DNA of 64,000 bases from Streptomyces diacarni (GCF_003323715.1 NZ_QOIN01000021.1:1-64000), one strand, 5' to 3'. Counted from the stretch's first letter, positions 8,308-17,216 are shown. The notes: a model not told the origin generated them from the sequence alone. Numbers and translations: made by a program.

Positions 8308-9680
8308 AGCTGCTGCCTCTTGCGGCGGCCGCTGAGCAGGATGCCGAAGCCGGCACCGACGGCCAGGCCGACGAGGACGAAGGCCCAGACGGGGATGGTG
8401 CCGCCGTCGTCCTTCTTCTCGGGCTTCGAGGAGCCGTTGTCCGCGTCGGGCAGCTGGGCGGGCCGGGGGCCCGTGTCGGTCAGGCGGGCGAGGAGGTCGG
8501 TGCCGCCGAGCTTCGCCGGGTCGCCGCCGGTGGCGCGGGAGGCGAGCATGAGGGAACCGAGGGCGGCGGGATCGTTCTTGGACTTGTCCCACTTGTCGAG
8601 GTTGTCCGCCAGCCAAGTGAGGGACGACTTCGCCTCGTTGCGGTGGCCGCCCGCGGCCAGGGCGATCACGGCGTCCGCGGTGTTGGCGTAGTCGGGCTGT
8701 TCCTTGTCGTCGCCCGGCATGACCGTGGTGAAGTGGCCGCCGTTCTTCTTCAGGGCCGAGGCCAGGTAGGCGGCGCCCGCGCCCGCGGCCTCCTCGCGCC
8801 CGCCGGGTACACCTCCGCCGTCGCCGTCCCCCTCCTGGCCTCCGCTGCCGGTCGCGCACTTGAGCGGCGTCACCGGCTTGCTCTTGGCGTTCTTGTTCTT
8901 CGGGCCGGCGTTCTCCGGGTCGACGAGGACGCCCTCGCCCAGGGCCGCGAGCGAGGCGGCGGCCGTGGCGTCGTTGTTCGGGGTGAGCTTGCCCTTCTTG
9001 TCCGGCCGGTAGGCGAAGGCGCCCTGTTGGCCCGGTGCGTCCTCGATGCCCTTGGAGGAGCAGGTGAGCTGGAGGGACAGCAGTGCGTCGTACGGCGACT
9101 CACCGCCCGGCGCGGTCGTCTTCGCCGGGTTCCTGTCCGCCGCGTGCAGGGCGCCGATGGCCAGCGAGGTGGAGTTGGCGTCGGAGGGCTCGCCGTCCCC
9201 CGAGCCCCAGCCGCCGTCCTTGTTCTGCACGGACACCAGCCACTCCACCCCCTCGCGGACCTCTTGGCCGCGTCCGCCGATCGCCGCGAGGGCCTGCACG
9301 GCGAGGGTGGTGGCGTTGACGTCGGAGGGGGCGGCGTCCGGATCGCACTTCTTGGCCGTATCCGCCCGGTATGCCGTGAATGAGCCGTCGGCGCACTGCT
9401 GGCCCGTGAGCCAGTCCACGGCCTTCTTCGCCGGCACGGCGCCGGCACCGTCCAGGGCGAGCAGCGCCATCGACTGCCGCCACACCCCGTCGTACCGGGG
9501 GTCGGCGTCGCCGTAGAGCCCGTCCGGCAGGTCGGACGGCTTCGCGTGCTGTGCCGGGCCGGAGGCCGCGACGGCGCGGGAGGGGGCCGCGGGTGCGGTG
9601 GCGGATGCCACGGGTGCGGCGCTCGCGCACAGCACGGTGGCGGCGGCGAGGACCGTGGCGCGGCGGCGACGCGGTGACAT
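8304..9680 (-). CDS. Surface-anchored alpha/alpha-barrel (prenyltransferase/squalene-cyclase fold) protein, putative corrinoid binder
   Basis: The 458-residue protein starts at ATG 9680, giving a clear signal peptide (about residues 1-27). At least four repeats of the prenyltransferase/squalene-oxidase type follow (LTGQQCADGSF at 92-101, LVSVQNKDGGWG at 148-159, and others). A charged linker and a C-terminal membrane helix with an RRKRQQL tail end the protein. It has none of the catalytic DXDD-type motifs of terpene cyclases. The same barrel fold builds the B12 carriers intrinsic factor and transcobalamin. As first gene after a cobalamin riboswitch and before an ECF transporter, it is a plausible extracellular B12 receptor. 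Fold and localisation are seen; the ligand is inferred. Confidence 0.82.
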   Translation of the reverse strand: MSPRRRRATVLAAATVLCASAAPVASATAPAAPSRAVAASGPAQHAKPSDLPDGLYGDADPRYDGVWRQSMALLALDGAGAVPAKKAVDWLTGQQCADGSFTAYRADTAKKCDPDAAPSDVNATTLAVQALAAIGGRGQEVREGVEWLVSVQNKDGGWGSGDGEPSDANSTSLAIGALHAADRNPAKTTAPGGESPYDALLSLQLTCSSKGIEDAPGQQGAFAYRPDKKGKLTPNNDATAAASLAALGEGVLVDPENAGPKNKNAKSKPVTPLKCATGSGGQEGDGDGGGVPGGREEAAGAGAAYLASALKKNGGHFTTVMPGDDKEQPDYANTADAVIALAAGGHRNEAKSSLTWLADNLDKWDKSKNDPAALGSLMLASRATGGDPAKLGGTDLLARLTDTGPRPAQLPDADNGSSKPEKKDDGGTIPVWAFVLVGLAVGAGFGILLSGRRKRQQL

Positions 9681-9829
9681 TGCGAGTGCCTTTCGGTGAC
9701 GGGAACGGACCGCAGCCGGGCACGGCCGCCCCGCCGTACGGGTCCGCACGACCGCGCGGTCCGCACCACGGTGCACCGGGCTCGGCTCCGTATACCTCGA
9801 CGGTGCCGGTGGCCTGTCCGGCCACGAGA

Positions 9830-10037
9830 GCCCACCTTCGACCGGGTGCCCCGGCTCGCGGCCGCCGCCGGTCGTCGCACGTACGTACGCCGTGCGGCTG
9901 CGGCGACGGCTGCTGCTGCGGCGCACGGCGGTACGGACGACGACGCTGCGGTGGTCCGCTCACGGTTGCGGGTCAGCGCCGGATTCGCACCGGCTTCCCC
10001 CGGTCGGAGGCGTTGTTCGTCTGTCGGCCACTGTAGC
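9830..10037 (-). ncRNA. Cobalamin riboswitch
   Basis: Read on the minus strand, 10001-9961 contains the conserved core GAAGCCGGTGCGAATCCGG followed by GCTGACCCGCAACCGTGA. This is the diagnostic B12-box and adjacent junction of cobalamin riboswitches. A distal GAGCCGGGGCACCCGGTC (about 9858-9841) matches the closing 3' element. The aptamer ends about 150 bases before the start of the alpha/alpha-barrel gene, leaving room for an expression platform. The whole downstream operon should be repressed when adenosylcobalamin is abundant. Ends are approximate. Confidence 0.88.
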
Positions 10038-10168
10038 GGGACCAGGCACCCGGCGGCCCCCTCGGCCCTGAGCGGCCCGCGCCTGGACCGCGCAGGGCCG
10101 GTTTCGGGGCCGGTCCCGGTGGGGTGACGGTGCCGGTGTCAGCCGGTGTCAGCCGGGGGCGGTCGGCG

Positions 10169-11389
10169 TCAGCCGGTGGCGCGGTAGGTGACGGGGGCGC
10201 TGCCGGGGACGGCTTCCGCGTGGCCGAGTGTGACCAGGCGGCGCAGGTGGGCCTCGGCTTCCGCCACGGCGATGTTGCGGGAGCCGAAGGGGATCTGCTC
10301 CCAGGGCCGGTTCCAGCGCATGGACTCGGCGAGCTGCCAGGGGGTGAGCTCCCGCTCGGCGAGCAGCGCGCGCAGGTCGGTGAGGCGCTCCGCGTGGTGG
10401 GAGGTCAGCTCGTCCACCCGGGACCCGGCCCCGGTGAACGCGTACTGGTGGGCGGGCAGCACCTCGGCGGGGGAGAGCTTGGCGATCCGTTCCAGGGAGT
10501 CGAGGTAGTCGCCGAGCGGGTCGGTGGCCTCGTCGCTGTCCGGGTCCTCGTACAGGCCGATGTGGGGGCTGATGCCCGGCAGCAGGTGGTCGCCGGAGAA
10601 GAGCCGGCCGCCGCCGTGGTCCGTGGCCGCTGCGCCCGGCTGCGGTCGCCGCTTCGGGTGCCGCTCCTCCAGGTGCAGGCACACGTGCCCCGGGGTGTGG
10701 CCCGGCGTCCAGAGCGCTCGCAGGCGGCGCCCGGGCAGGGCGAGCAGCGCGTCCGGCTCGATCTCGCGGTCGGGCAGCGCGGCGTGTGCGCCCGGCAGCG
10801 GTCCGCCCGAGCCGTCGGCCAGGGCGGCGCGCAGCGGCGCGGTGTGCTCCTCGGGGGCGCCGGCCGCGGCGAGTTTCCCGACGAGGTAGCCGAGCCACTG
10901 CCGCTTGTCGGAGGTGCGGGAGCGGCGCACCACGGCGGTGTCCGCGGCGTGCATCGCGATCCACGCGCCGGACTCCTCGCGCACGCGCGCCGACAGGCCG
11001 TGGTGGTCGGGGTGGTGGTGGGTGACCAGGACGCCGTGCAGGGAGTCCACCGAGGTGCCGCAGGCGGCCAGTCCGTCGACGAGGGTCTGCCAGGAGGCCG
11101 GGTCGTCCCAGCCGGTGTCGACCAGGACGGGTCCGGCGTCCGTGTCGATGACGTACACGAGGGTGTGGCCGAGCGGGTTGTCCGGAATGGGGACGGGGAT
11201 GCTCCAGATCCCGCCCCTGTGATCGGTGACCCGTGGCGGCTGGGCGGCCCCCTCCGGGGCCTGTCGCGGCTCGGTGGCCCGCTCGGCGGATCGCATCGGC
11301 TCGGCGGTCGCTTGCGGCTCGGTGGCCCGCCGCGGTTCTGCGCCCGGCTGGGGCCCGGTGGTCCGCGGCGCGTGCGGCGCGTCCGTCAT
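10169..11389 (-). CDS. MBL-fold metallo-hydrolase
   Basis: The 406-residue protein starts at ATG 11389 behind a GGGAG site; a longer frame from 11473 is possible. After a 60-residue low-complexity N-terminus comes the metallo-beta-lactamase fold. The zinc motif is THHHPDHHG, with further ligands in WTPGHTPGHVCLH and SGDHLLPG. A C-terminal helical region of about 110 residues (PAHQYAFTG..., then a winged-helix-like end) is typical of the glyoxalase-II/RNase-Z-like group with a DNA-binding-like C-terminal domain. The substrate is unknown. It is divergent from the aldehyde dehydrogenase, sharing the promoter region with the KstR-like site. Confidence 0.85.
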   Translation of the reverse strand: MTDAPHAPRTTGPQPGAEPRRATEPQATAEPMRSAERATEPRQAPEGAAQPPRVTDHRGGIWSIPVPIPDNPLGHTLVYVIDTDAGPVLVDTGWDDPASWQTLVDGLAACGTSVDSLHGVLVTHHHPDHHGLSARVREESGAWIAMHAADTAVVRRSRTSDKRQWLGYLVGKLAAAGAPEEHTAPLRAALADGSGGPLPGAHAALPDREIEPDALLALPGRRLRALWTPGHTPGHVCLHLEERHPKRRPQPGAAATDHGGGRLFSGDHLLPGISPHIGLYEDPDSDEATDPLGDYLDSLERIAKLSPAEVLPAHQYAFTGAGSRVDELTSHHAERLTDLRALLAERELTPWQLAESMRWNRPWEQIPFGSRNIAVAEAEAHLRRLVTLGHAEAVPGSAPVTYRATG

Positions 11390-11480
11390 GGCGGCGACTC
11401 CCGGAGGGTTGCGTACGCGAGTCCGGCCGCCGGGAGGTCCGGCCGGCCTGGAGACGAGGGCTGGCACAGGCATTGTTCCC

Positions 11481-11505
11481 TAGAACTAGAACTGGTACTA
11501 GTTCT
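11481..11505. promoter_or_regulatory. KstR-like operator between MBL hydrolase and aldehyde dehydrogenase
   Basis: TAGAACTGGTACTA (11487-11500) fits TNNAACNNGTTNNA with one mismatch. It is embedded in a wider inverted repeat AGAACT-N6-AGTTCT (11488-11505), with an extra AGAACT copy to the left. It is the weakest of the four KstR-type sites here, but lies in a divergent promoter region. Confidence 0.5.
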
Positions 11506-11596
11506 GATGCGCTGTCAGCGGGGTGGCGGGCGTCACACGGCACCGCGCGGCGCGCGGCCGCGCGGGTGGGAGAGGGAGGCCGAGGAGGGCATGGGC

Positions 11597-13042
11597 ATGT
11601 ACGTCGAACACCAGCAGCTCTACATCGGGGGTGCGTTCACCGACCCCGCCGGCGACGGGACGATCGAGGTGGTCTCCCCGCACACCGAACAGCCCATCGG
11701 GCGCGTACCGCACGCCTCACGCGCCGACGTCGACCGCGCGGTGCGGGCCGCGCGCGAGTCCTTCGACTCGGGTGTGTGGTCGGGGCGTTCGCAGGCCGAG
11801 CGCATCGAGACCGTCACCCGTGTCAAGGACGCCTTCGCGGCGCGCAGCGAGGAGATCGCCCACCTCATCAGCGCGCAGAACGGCACCCCCTACACCTCGG
11901 GCGTGATGGTGCAGTCGCTCGCCGCGATGATGGTGTGGGACGCGGCGCTCAAGGTCGCCGCCGACTTCCCCCACGAGGAGCGCAGGGCGGGCGCGCTCGG
12001 CCCGCTGCTGGTGCGGCGGGAGCCGGTGGGCGTGGTGGCGGGCGTGGTGCCCTGGAACGTGCCGCAGTTCACGGCCGCGGCCAAGCTGGCACCCGCGCTG
12101 CTGGCGGGCTGCTCGGTGGTGCTCAAGGTCTCGCCCGAGACCCCGCTGGACGCCTACGTGCTGGCCGAGATCGCGCAGGAGGCCGGGCTGCCGCCGGGCG
12201 TGCTGTCGATCCTCCCCGCCGACCGGGAGGTGAGCGAGTACCTGGTGGGCCACCCGGGCGTCGACAAGGTCTCCTTCACCGGCTCGGTCGCGGCGGGCAG
12301 GCGTGTGATGGAGGTGGCCTCCCGCAACCTGACCCGGGTCACGCTGGAGTTGGGCGGCAAGTCGGCGGCCGTCATCCTGCCCGACGCCGACCTGGACGCG
12401 GCGGTGGCGGGCATCACCCCGTTCGCCTGGATGATCAACGGCCAGGCCTGCGTGGCCCAGACGCGGATCCTGGCGCCGCGCGAGCGCTACGACGAGATCG
12501 CCGCACGCTTCCGGGCCGCCGCCGAGGCGCTGACCGTCGGGGACCCGCTCGACCCCGCGACCGAGGTCGGCCCCCTGGTCGCGGCGCGCCAGCGGCAGCG
12601 CTCCCTCGACTACATCGCCCTCGGCCGGAAGGAGGGCGCACAGGTCCTGGCGGGCGGGGGGACGCCCGAGGCGATGCCGACAGGCTGGTACGTGGAGCCC
12701 ACCCTGTTCGGAAACGTCGACAACTCCATGCGGATCGCCCGCGAGGAGATCTTCGGCCCCGTCATCTGCCTGCTGCCGTACGACGACGAGGACGAGGCGG
12801 TCCGCATCGCCAATGACTCCGACTACGGGCTCTCCGGCAGCGTGTGGACGGCCGACACCGAACGCGGCGTCGGCGTCGCCCGCCGCGTGCGCACCGGCAC
12901 CTACTCCGTGAACACCTTCAGCCTCGACATGCTCGGCCCCTTCGGCGGCTACAAGAACTCCGGCATCGGCCGCGAGTTCGGCCCCGAGGGATACGCGGAG
13001 TACCTGGAGCACAAGATGATCCACCTGCCGGCCGAGGCGTGA
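11597..13042 (+). CDS. NAD(P)-dependent aldehyde dehydrogenase
   Basis: The 481-residue protein starts at ATG 11597, seven bases after AGGAGGG; ATG 11591 is too close to that site. It is a full-length ALDH: oxyanion Asn154 in PWNVPQ, glycine motif FTGSVAAGR, general base Glu251 in LELGGKS and nucleophile Cys285 in NGQACVAQT. It oxidises an aldehyde to an acid or CoA precursor. Its partner is the ferredoxin 115 bases downstream. A KstR-like site upstream and this pairing recall the aldehyde dehydrogenase and ferredoxin genes of the mycobacterial KstR regulon. A steroid- or lipid-derived aldehyde is therefore a reasonable guess for the substrate. Confidence 0.92.
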   Translation: MYVEHQQLYIGGAFTDPAGDGTIEVVSPHTEQPIGRVPHASRADVDRAVRAARESFDSGVWSGRSQAERIETVTRVKDAFAARSEEIAHLISAQNGTPYTSGVMVQSLAAMMVWDAALKVAADFPHEERRAGALGPLLVRREPVGVVAGVVPWNVPQFTAAAKLAPALLAGCSVVLKVSPETPLDAYVLAEIAQEAGLPPGVLSILPADREVSEYLVGHPGVDKVSFTGSVAAGRRVMEVASRNLTRVTLELGGKSAAVILPDADLDAAVAGITPFAWMINGQACVAQTRILAPRERYDEIAARFRAAAEALTVGDPLDPATEVGPLVAARQRQRSLDYIALGRKEGAQVLAGGGTPEAMPTGWYVEPTLFGNVDNSMRIAREEIFGPVICLLPYDDEDEAVRIANDSDYGLSGSVWTADTERGVGVARRVRTGTYSVNTFSLDMLGPFGGYKNSGIGREFGPEGYAEYLEHKMIHLPAEA

Positions 13043-13156
13043 GCGCCGGGCCGCAGGCCCCCTCTACACGCGGCCGCGGGGCTGCGGGGCCGCGGGGCCG
13101 CGGCGCACAGGCACGGACCGCCGGAACGAGAGACGAGCAGTGAAGGGGGAGCGCCC

Positions 13157-13396
13157 ATGGCCACGGCCGACCGCTGGCACATCGAGGTGGACAGGGACCT
13201 GTGCATCGGTTCGGGCATGTGCACCGCAGGCGCACCGGAGGCGTTCCGGCTGGACGCCGCCCGCCAGTCCCGGCCCGTCCAGACGGAGCGCTCCCCCTCG
13301 GAGGAGGTGCTGTCCGCCGCAGAGGGGTGCCCCGTCGAGGCCATCACCGTGACCCTGGCCGACACGGGGGAAGCGGTCTTCCCACCGGAGGAGTGA
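13157..13396 (+). CDS. [3Fe-4S] ferredoxin
   Basis: This 79-residue small acidic protein has the cluster pattern CIGSGMC ... GCPVEAI. The second Cys of a classical CxxCxxC motif is replaced, as in the single-cluster [3Fe-4S] ferredoxins that feed electrons to actinobacterial P450s. ATG 13157 follows a GGGGGAG site. No P450 gene is adjacent, so the electron acceptor must lie elsewhere, or the protein serves the aldehyde dehydrogenase operon in another way. The very strong hairpin at 13474 closes the operon. Confidence 0.92.
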   Translation: MATADRWHIEVDRDLCIGSGMCTAGAPEAFRLDAARQSRPVQTERSPSEEVLSAAEGCPVEAITVTLADTGEAVFPPEE

Positions 13397-13473
13397 CCCG
13401 GCTCCCACCGCTGGCCGACCCCGGTCCCAGCACCTCCGCGCACCGGGCGCCCGGCCTCGTCGCGGACCTTGCG

Positions 13474-13510
13474 CCACAGCGCGTGGGCGGTCGCCGCCCA
13501 CGCGCTGTGG
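13474..13510 (+). terminator. Very strong terminator after the ferredoxin gene
   Basis: CCACAGCGCGTGGGCGG and CCGCCCACGCGCTGTGG form a perfect 17-bp stem with a 3-base loop (TCG). It lies 78 bases after the ferredoxin stop and 103 bases before the next gene. Confidence 0.8.
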
Positions 13511-13612
13511 GGCTACTGGGCGGGTACTGATCGGACAGCCGCAACCAAAGAGACGCCCGCCCGTCTCGATCGAAGGATGTGCTCGCGCTGCCCTGCGCCC
13601 AGGCTGGCGGCC

Positions 13613-14428
13613 ATGTCCAGACACCACACGCCCGTCGTGGCGGACGGCACCCGGCCAACCCCTGCTCACGTCCACCGTGACGCCTGGATCCCCGGGAGGC
13701 GCATCGGAGGAGCGGCCCTCGTCCTCGGCCCCCTCGTGTGGTTCGCCGGTCTGCTCCTGCGCCATCTGGCCACCCGGTCGGCAGATTTCACACCGGAGCA
13801 GCAGACGTGGTTCGACCAGCAGCCGTTCGCCGCTCCCGCCCAACTGGCGGCGTACCAGGCGCATCCCGTACTGGTCACGGCAGGCTACGCGTGCTTCGCC
13901 GGCGGAGCCGTTGTGCTGTGCCCGGCCTTCATCACACTCGCCAGGATCGTCGCCCCGCGGTGCCCGGGACTCGCCCGCGTCGGCGGCACACTCGTCGTCG
14001 TGGGTCTCTTCTCCCGCCTGTACTGGGCCGGGGTCGACCACACCGCCTTCCAGCTGGTCGAGGAGCTAGGCCTCGACCAGGCCACCAGCACGGTGCTGGA
14101 CACTTACGGGGACATCTCCTACGGGCCATGGCGGGTCCCCGTCACGGCCGCCTTCGGCCTCTACATCGGAACGCTGGTACTCGCCGTGGGGGCCTACCGA
14201 GCGGGAACGTTCGGTACGGCGCGGTTGCTGCTGTTCCTCCTTTCGGGGACGCTGTGGACCGGCGTGCTCAAGGAGAGCGGCCTCTTCGACGGCGTCGTCT
14301 CGGCCGTCGCCCTGTGCCCGGTGCTGGTGCCCCTCGGCATCCGGGTGCTGCGTGGCGGTGTGCCAGAGCTGCCCACACAGGGGCCGCCCGCGACCGGCCG
14401 GGGCCCCTTGAGGATCCTGAGCTGGTGA
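13613..14428 (+). CDS. Polytopic membrane protein co-translated with a two-component system
   Basis: The 271-residue protein starts at ATG 13613; ATG 13577 is a possible longer start. It shows about six hydrophobic segments: GGAALVLGPLVWFAGLLL, then about residues 90-105, 120-140, 170-195, 205-220 and 228-245. I do not recognise a named domain. Its stop overlaps the kinase start by GTGA, so its stoichiometry is tied to the sensor. It may be an accessory membrane sensor, or an effector whose expression the system controls. Confidence 0.7.
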   Translation: MSRHHTPVVADGTRPTPAHVHRDAWIPGRRIGGAALVLGPLVWFAGLLLRHLATRSADFTPEQQTWFDQQPFAAPAQLAAYQAHPVLVTAGYACFAGGAVVLCPAFITLARIVAPRCPGLARVGGTLVVVGLFSRLYWAGVDHTAFQLVEELGLDQATSTVLDTYGDISYGPWRVPVTAAFGLYIGTLVLAVGAYRAGTFGTARLLLFLLSGTLWTGVLKESGLFDGVVSAVALCPVLVPLGIRVLRGGVPELPTQGPPATGRGPLRILSW

Positions 14429-15588
14429 CATATCGCGCTTGCGACCGTGGTCCGACATCGGTACCGACCAGGCTGTCGCGACTGCTGGCCCCGTGGCTGC
14501 CCGCTGCTGTCGCCTTCTGCGGCGCCTTCTTCCCGGCGGCCCTCCCCGGACCGCCCCTGTACGGGCCCGGGCTGTCAGGGCTGGCCGCCGTGCCCGGCCA
14601 CGCCATGAGCGCCGTGGTCGGGGTCCTGGCGGCTGTGGCGATGATGAGGGTGCCGAAGCGCAGGTGGCCGCTGTTTCTGATCACGGCCGTCGACGCGGTG
14701 GTCAGGGCGCCGGGACTGCTGGTCGCGGTCGCCTCCTATGTGGCGGCGACGACGTGCCGACGCCCCCGCGACGTGGTGCTCTTCACCTTGGTCGCGAGCG
14801 TGCTGGTGGCGGTACCGCGGCCCGGTGTCGAGTTCGCCTCCGCGCTCGGCGGCGTGGCGCTGTTCGTCTGGGTTCCCGTCACGGCCGGGTTGTGGCGGAC
14901 CGCCCGCGGGCAGGTAGTCGCCGGACTGCGTGAGCGGGCCGAGCGGCTGGAGAGGGAGCAGGCCACACGCACAGAGCAGGCCCGGGCACAGGAACGTGCC
15001 CGTATCGCCCGGGACATGCACGACGTGGTGGCCCACCGGGTCTCGCTGATGGTGCTCCGCGCCGGAGCGATGGAGATCAACGCCACCGAGGAGAAGACCG
15101 CGGCGGAAGCGGAGCTCATCCGGACCACGGGCAAGGAAGCGCTCACCGAACTCAGAGCCGTACTGGGGATACTGAGCGAGCCGGACGGGGAGTCCTTCCG
15201 GCCGCGACCGACGCTCGCCGATCTCGATCGCCTGCTCGACCAGTCCAGGTCGGCAGGTGTTCCCGTCGCACGGCGGGACGAGGGCGCGGCGGGCGACGGC
15301 GTCTCCGCCGTGGTGGAACACACCGCTTACCGGGTCGTGCAGGAAGCACTGACCAACATCCACAAACATGCCGGCCGGGCCGCCACCCGGGTCGTGGTGC
15401 GGCACCTGCCCTCGGCACTGGAGGTCACGATCACGAACGACGCCGTGAGCGGCCAGACCCGGACCATGCCGGGCAGCGGACTGGGGCTCCTCGGCCTGCA
15501 AGAGCGGGTCGAGTTGCTCGGCGGTCACTTCACCGCCGCCTCGGAACCCGGTGGAGGATTCGTCGTCACCGCGAGGCTGCCGACATGA
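14425..15588 (+). CDS. Sensor histidine kinase (HisKA_3/NarL-type)
   Basis: The 387-residue protein starts at GTG 14425 (GTGA overlap). Four to five membrane helices occupy residues 20-155. A coiled linker (ERAERLEREQA) leads to the phosphoacceptor helix RARIARDMHDVVAHR with His199. The HATPase region includes VQEALTNIHKHAG (N box) and GSGLGLLGLQERV (G2 box). It should phosphorylate the adjacent response regulator, whose start overlaps its stop by ATGA. No extracellular sensing domain is visible, so the signal is probably sensed in the membrane. Confidence 0.92.
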   Translation: MTYRACDRGPTSVPTRLSRLLAPWLPAAVAFCGAFFPAALPGPPLYGPGLSGLAAVPGHAMSAVVGVLAAVAMMRVPKRRWPLFLITAVDAVVRAPGLLVAVASYVAATTCRRPRDVVLFTLVASVLVAVPRPGVEFASALGGVALFVWVPVTAGLWRTARGQVVAGLRERAERLEREQATRTEQARAQERARIARDMHDVVAHRVSLMVLRAGAMEINATEEKTAAEAELIRTTGKEALTELRAVLGILSEPDGESFRPRPTLADLDRLLDQSRSAGVPVARRDEGAAGDGVSAVVEHTAYRVVQEALTNIHKHAGRAATRVVVRHLPSALEVTITNDAVSGQTRTMPGSGLGLLGLQERVELLGGHFTAASEPGGGFVVTARLPT

Positions 15589-16253
15589 TCCGGGTACTGA
15601 TCGCCGACGACGAGGCCCTCGTCCGGACGGGGCTGCGGATGATTCTGCAAGCCGCGGAGGACATCGAGGTGGTCGCCGACGCGGACACGGGGTCGGCGGC
15701 CGTCACCGCGGTCATCGGTCACCGGCCGCACGTCGTCCTGATGGACGTACGGATGCCAGGCACCGACGGTGTGACCGCGCTGAGGGAGATCAACCGGCTG
15801 CCTGACCCACCGGCCGTGGTCATGCTCACCACCTTCGACCGTGACGAGTACGTCCACAGCGCCCTCCGCGCCAGGGCCGCCGGGTTCCTGCTGAAGGACA
15901 CCTCCCCGCGCGGCCTGATCGCTGCCGTCCGCGCGGTGGCCGACGGCAGCGCCATGCTCTCGCCGACGGTCACCAGGCGGCTGATCGACACTTTCGCCGA
16001 GCAACGGCCCGCGGACCCCCACGCGGCCAGGGCGCGGCTGTCCGTCCTCACCGACCGCGAACGCACAGTCGTGGGGGCGGTCGCCCGCGGACTCGCCAAC
16101 GCCGAGATCGGCCGGGAGCTCGGAATGACCGAAACCACCGTCAAAGTCCATGTGAGCCGTTCGCTCACCAAGCTGGGGCTGTCCAACCGGGTGCAGATAG
16201 CGCTTCTTGTCCGCGACTCCGGCTGGTGGAGTACCGACATGCCCGCGCCGTGA
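15585..16253 (+). CDS. LuxR/NarL-family response regulator
   Basis: The 222-residue protein starts at ATG 15585, overlapping the kinase stop. The receiver domain has DDE (8-10), phospho-acceptor Asp54 (LMDVRMPG), Thr in MLTTFD and Lys in LLKDTS. The LuxR helix-turn-helix is at about 155-210 (LTDRERTVVGAVARGLANAEIG, then TVKVHVSRSLTKLGL). It is the cognate partner of the preceding kinase. Target genes cannot be read from the sequence; the membrane protein at 13613 is a candidate through autoregulation. Confidence 0.94.
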   Translation: MIRVLIADDEALVRTGLRMILQAAEDIEVVADADTGSAAVTAVIGHRPHVVLMDVRMPGTDGVTALREINRLPDPPAVVMLTTFDRDEYVHSALRARAAGFLLKDTSPRGLIAAVRAVADGSAMLSPTVTRRLIDTFAEQRPADPHAARARLSVLTDRERTVVGAVARGLANAEIGRELGMTETTVKVHVSRSLTKLGLSNRVQIALLVRDSGWWSTDMPAP

Positions 16254-16334
16254 GTGGCACGCCCGTGCCGTTCGTGTCCGGGCGGGACGCTATTCCGTTG
16301 CCGGAGGGGCGCCACGCGGGATAGGAACAGCAGC

Positions 16335-17216
16335 ATGACGTCTCTCGGTGCTGTCTTCCGTCCCCAACTCCCCCCGGAACACCTGCGGAAGGTCGCCCAG
16401 GCCGCGGACGAGTCCGGACTGGAGCAACTGTGGCTGTGGGAGGACTGCTTCTTGGAGAGCGGTGTCGCGGCGGCCGCCGCCGCGCTCGCCTGGACACAGC
16501 GGCTGCGGGTGGGTGTCGGCCTCCTCCCCGTCCCGCTGCGCAACGTCGCGCTGACCGCCATGGAGACGGCCACCCTGCGCCGGCTCTTCCCCGGCCGCTT
16601 CGCCGTCGGGCTCGGCCACGGGGTGCAGGAGTGGATGGGGCAGGTCGGCGCCCGTGCCGAGTCGCCCGTCACCCTGCTGCGGGAACACCTTGAGGCCATG
16701 CGGGCGCTGCTGCGCGGGGAGCAGGTCACGGTCGAGGGCCGGTACGTGCGGCTCGACGAGGTCGCCCTGGACTGGCCCCCGGCCCACGACCCCGCGGAAT
16801 GGGCCGTGTTCGCGGGCGCGCGTGGGCCGCGTTCGCTGCGGCTGAGCGGCGAGGCCGCGGACGGCACGGTGCTGGACGCCAACACCGCACCAGACGGCAT
16901 CCGGCACGCGCGGCACCTCATCGACGAGGGCCGCGCGGCGGCCTCCCGCACAGGACACCACGAGATCGTCCACTACCTCAGCACCGCCACCGGACCCGAC
17001 GCGGCGGCCAGGCTGCGCGCCGAGCGGCTGCGCGAGGGCCACGACCCGGAGACGGGGCCGGGCGTCGCGGGCGGCGCCGCCGCGGTCGCCGAGGCGGTCG
17101 GTGCAGCGGTCGCGGCCGGTGCGGACACCGTCGTCCTCCAGCCCACCGCGGACGAGCCCGACCCCGAGGCCTTCGTCCGCTTCGCCGCCCGGGAGGTGCG
17201 GCCGCTCCTGAACTGA
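16335..17216 (+). CDS. LLM-class (F420- or flavin-dependent) oxidoreductase
   Basis: The 293-residue protein starts at ATG 16335 with AGGA nine bases upstream. It shows the bacterial-luciferase-like TIM barrel: ADESGLEQLWLWEDCF, TQRLRVGVGLLPVPLRN and FPGRFAVGLGHGVQEWM. It ends in a usual C-terminal helix (RFAAREVRPLLN). In actinobacteria most relatives use reduced F420. The substrate is not predictable. It is separated from the response regulator by 81 bases and may be co-transcribed with it. Confidence 0.85.
   Translation: MTSLGAVFRPQLPPEHLRKVAQAADESGLEQLWLWEDCFLESGVAAAAAALAWTQRLRVGVGLLPVPLRNVALTAMETATLRRLFPGRFAVGLGHGVQEWMGQVGARAESPVTLLREHLEAMRALLRGEQVTVEGRYVRLDEVALDWPPAHDPAEWAVFAGARGPRSLRLSGEAADGTVLDANTAPDGIRHARHLIDEGRAAASRTGHHEIVHYLSTATGPDAAARLRAERLREGHDPETGPGVAGGAAAVAEAVGAAVAAGADTVVLQPTADEPDPEAFVRFAAREVRPLLN

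Noticed and set aside
13738..14424. Plus-strand upstream extension of the sensor kinase frame
   Set aside because: It overlaps the membrane protein in another frame; the GTG at 14425 with GTGA overlap is the natural start.
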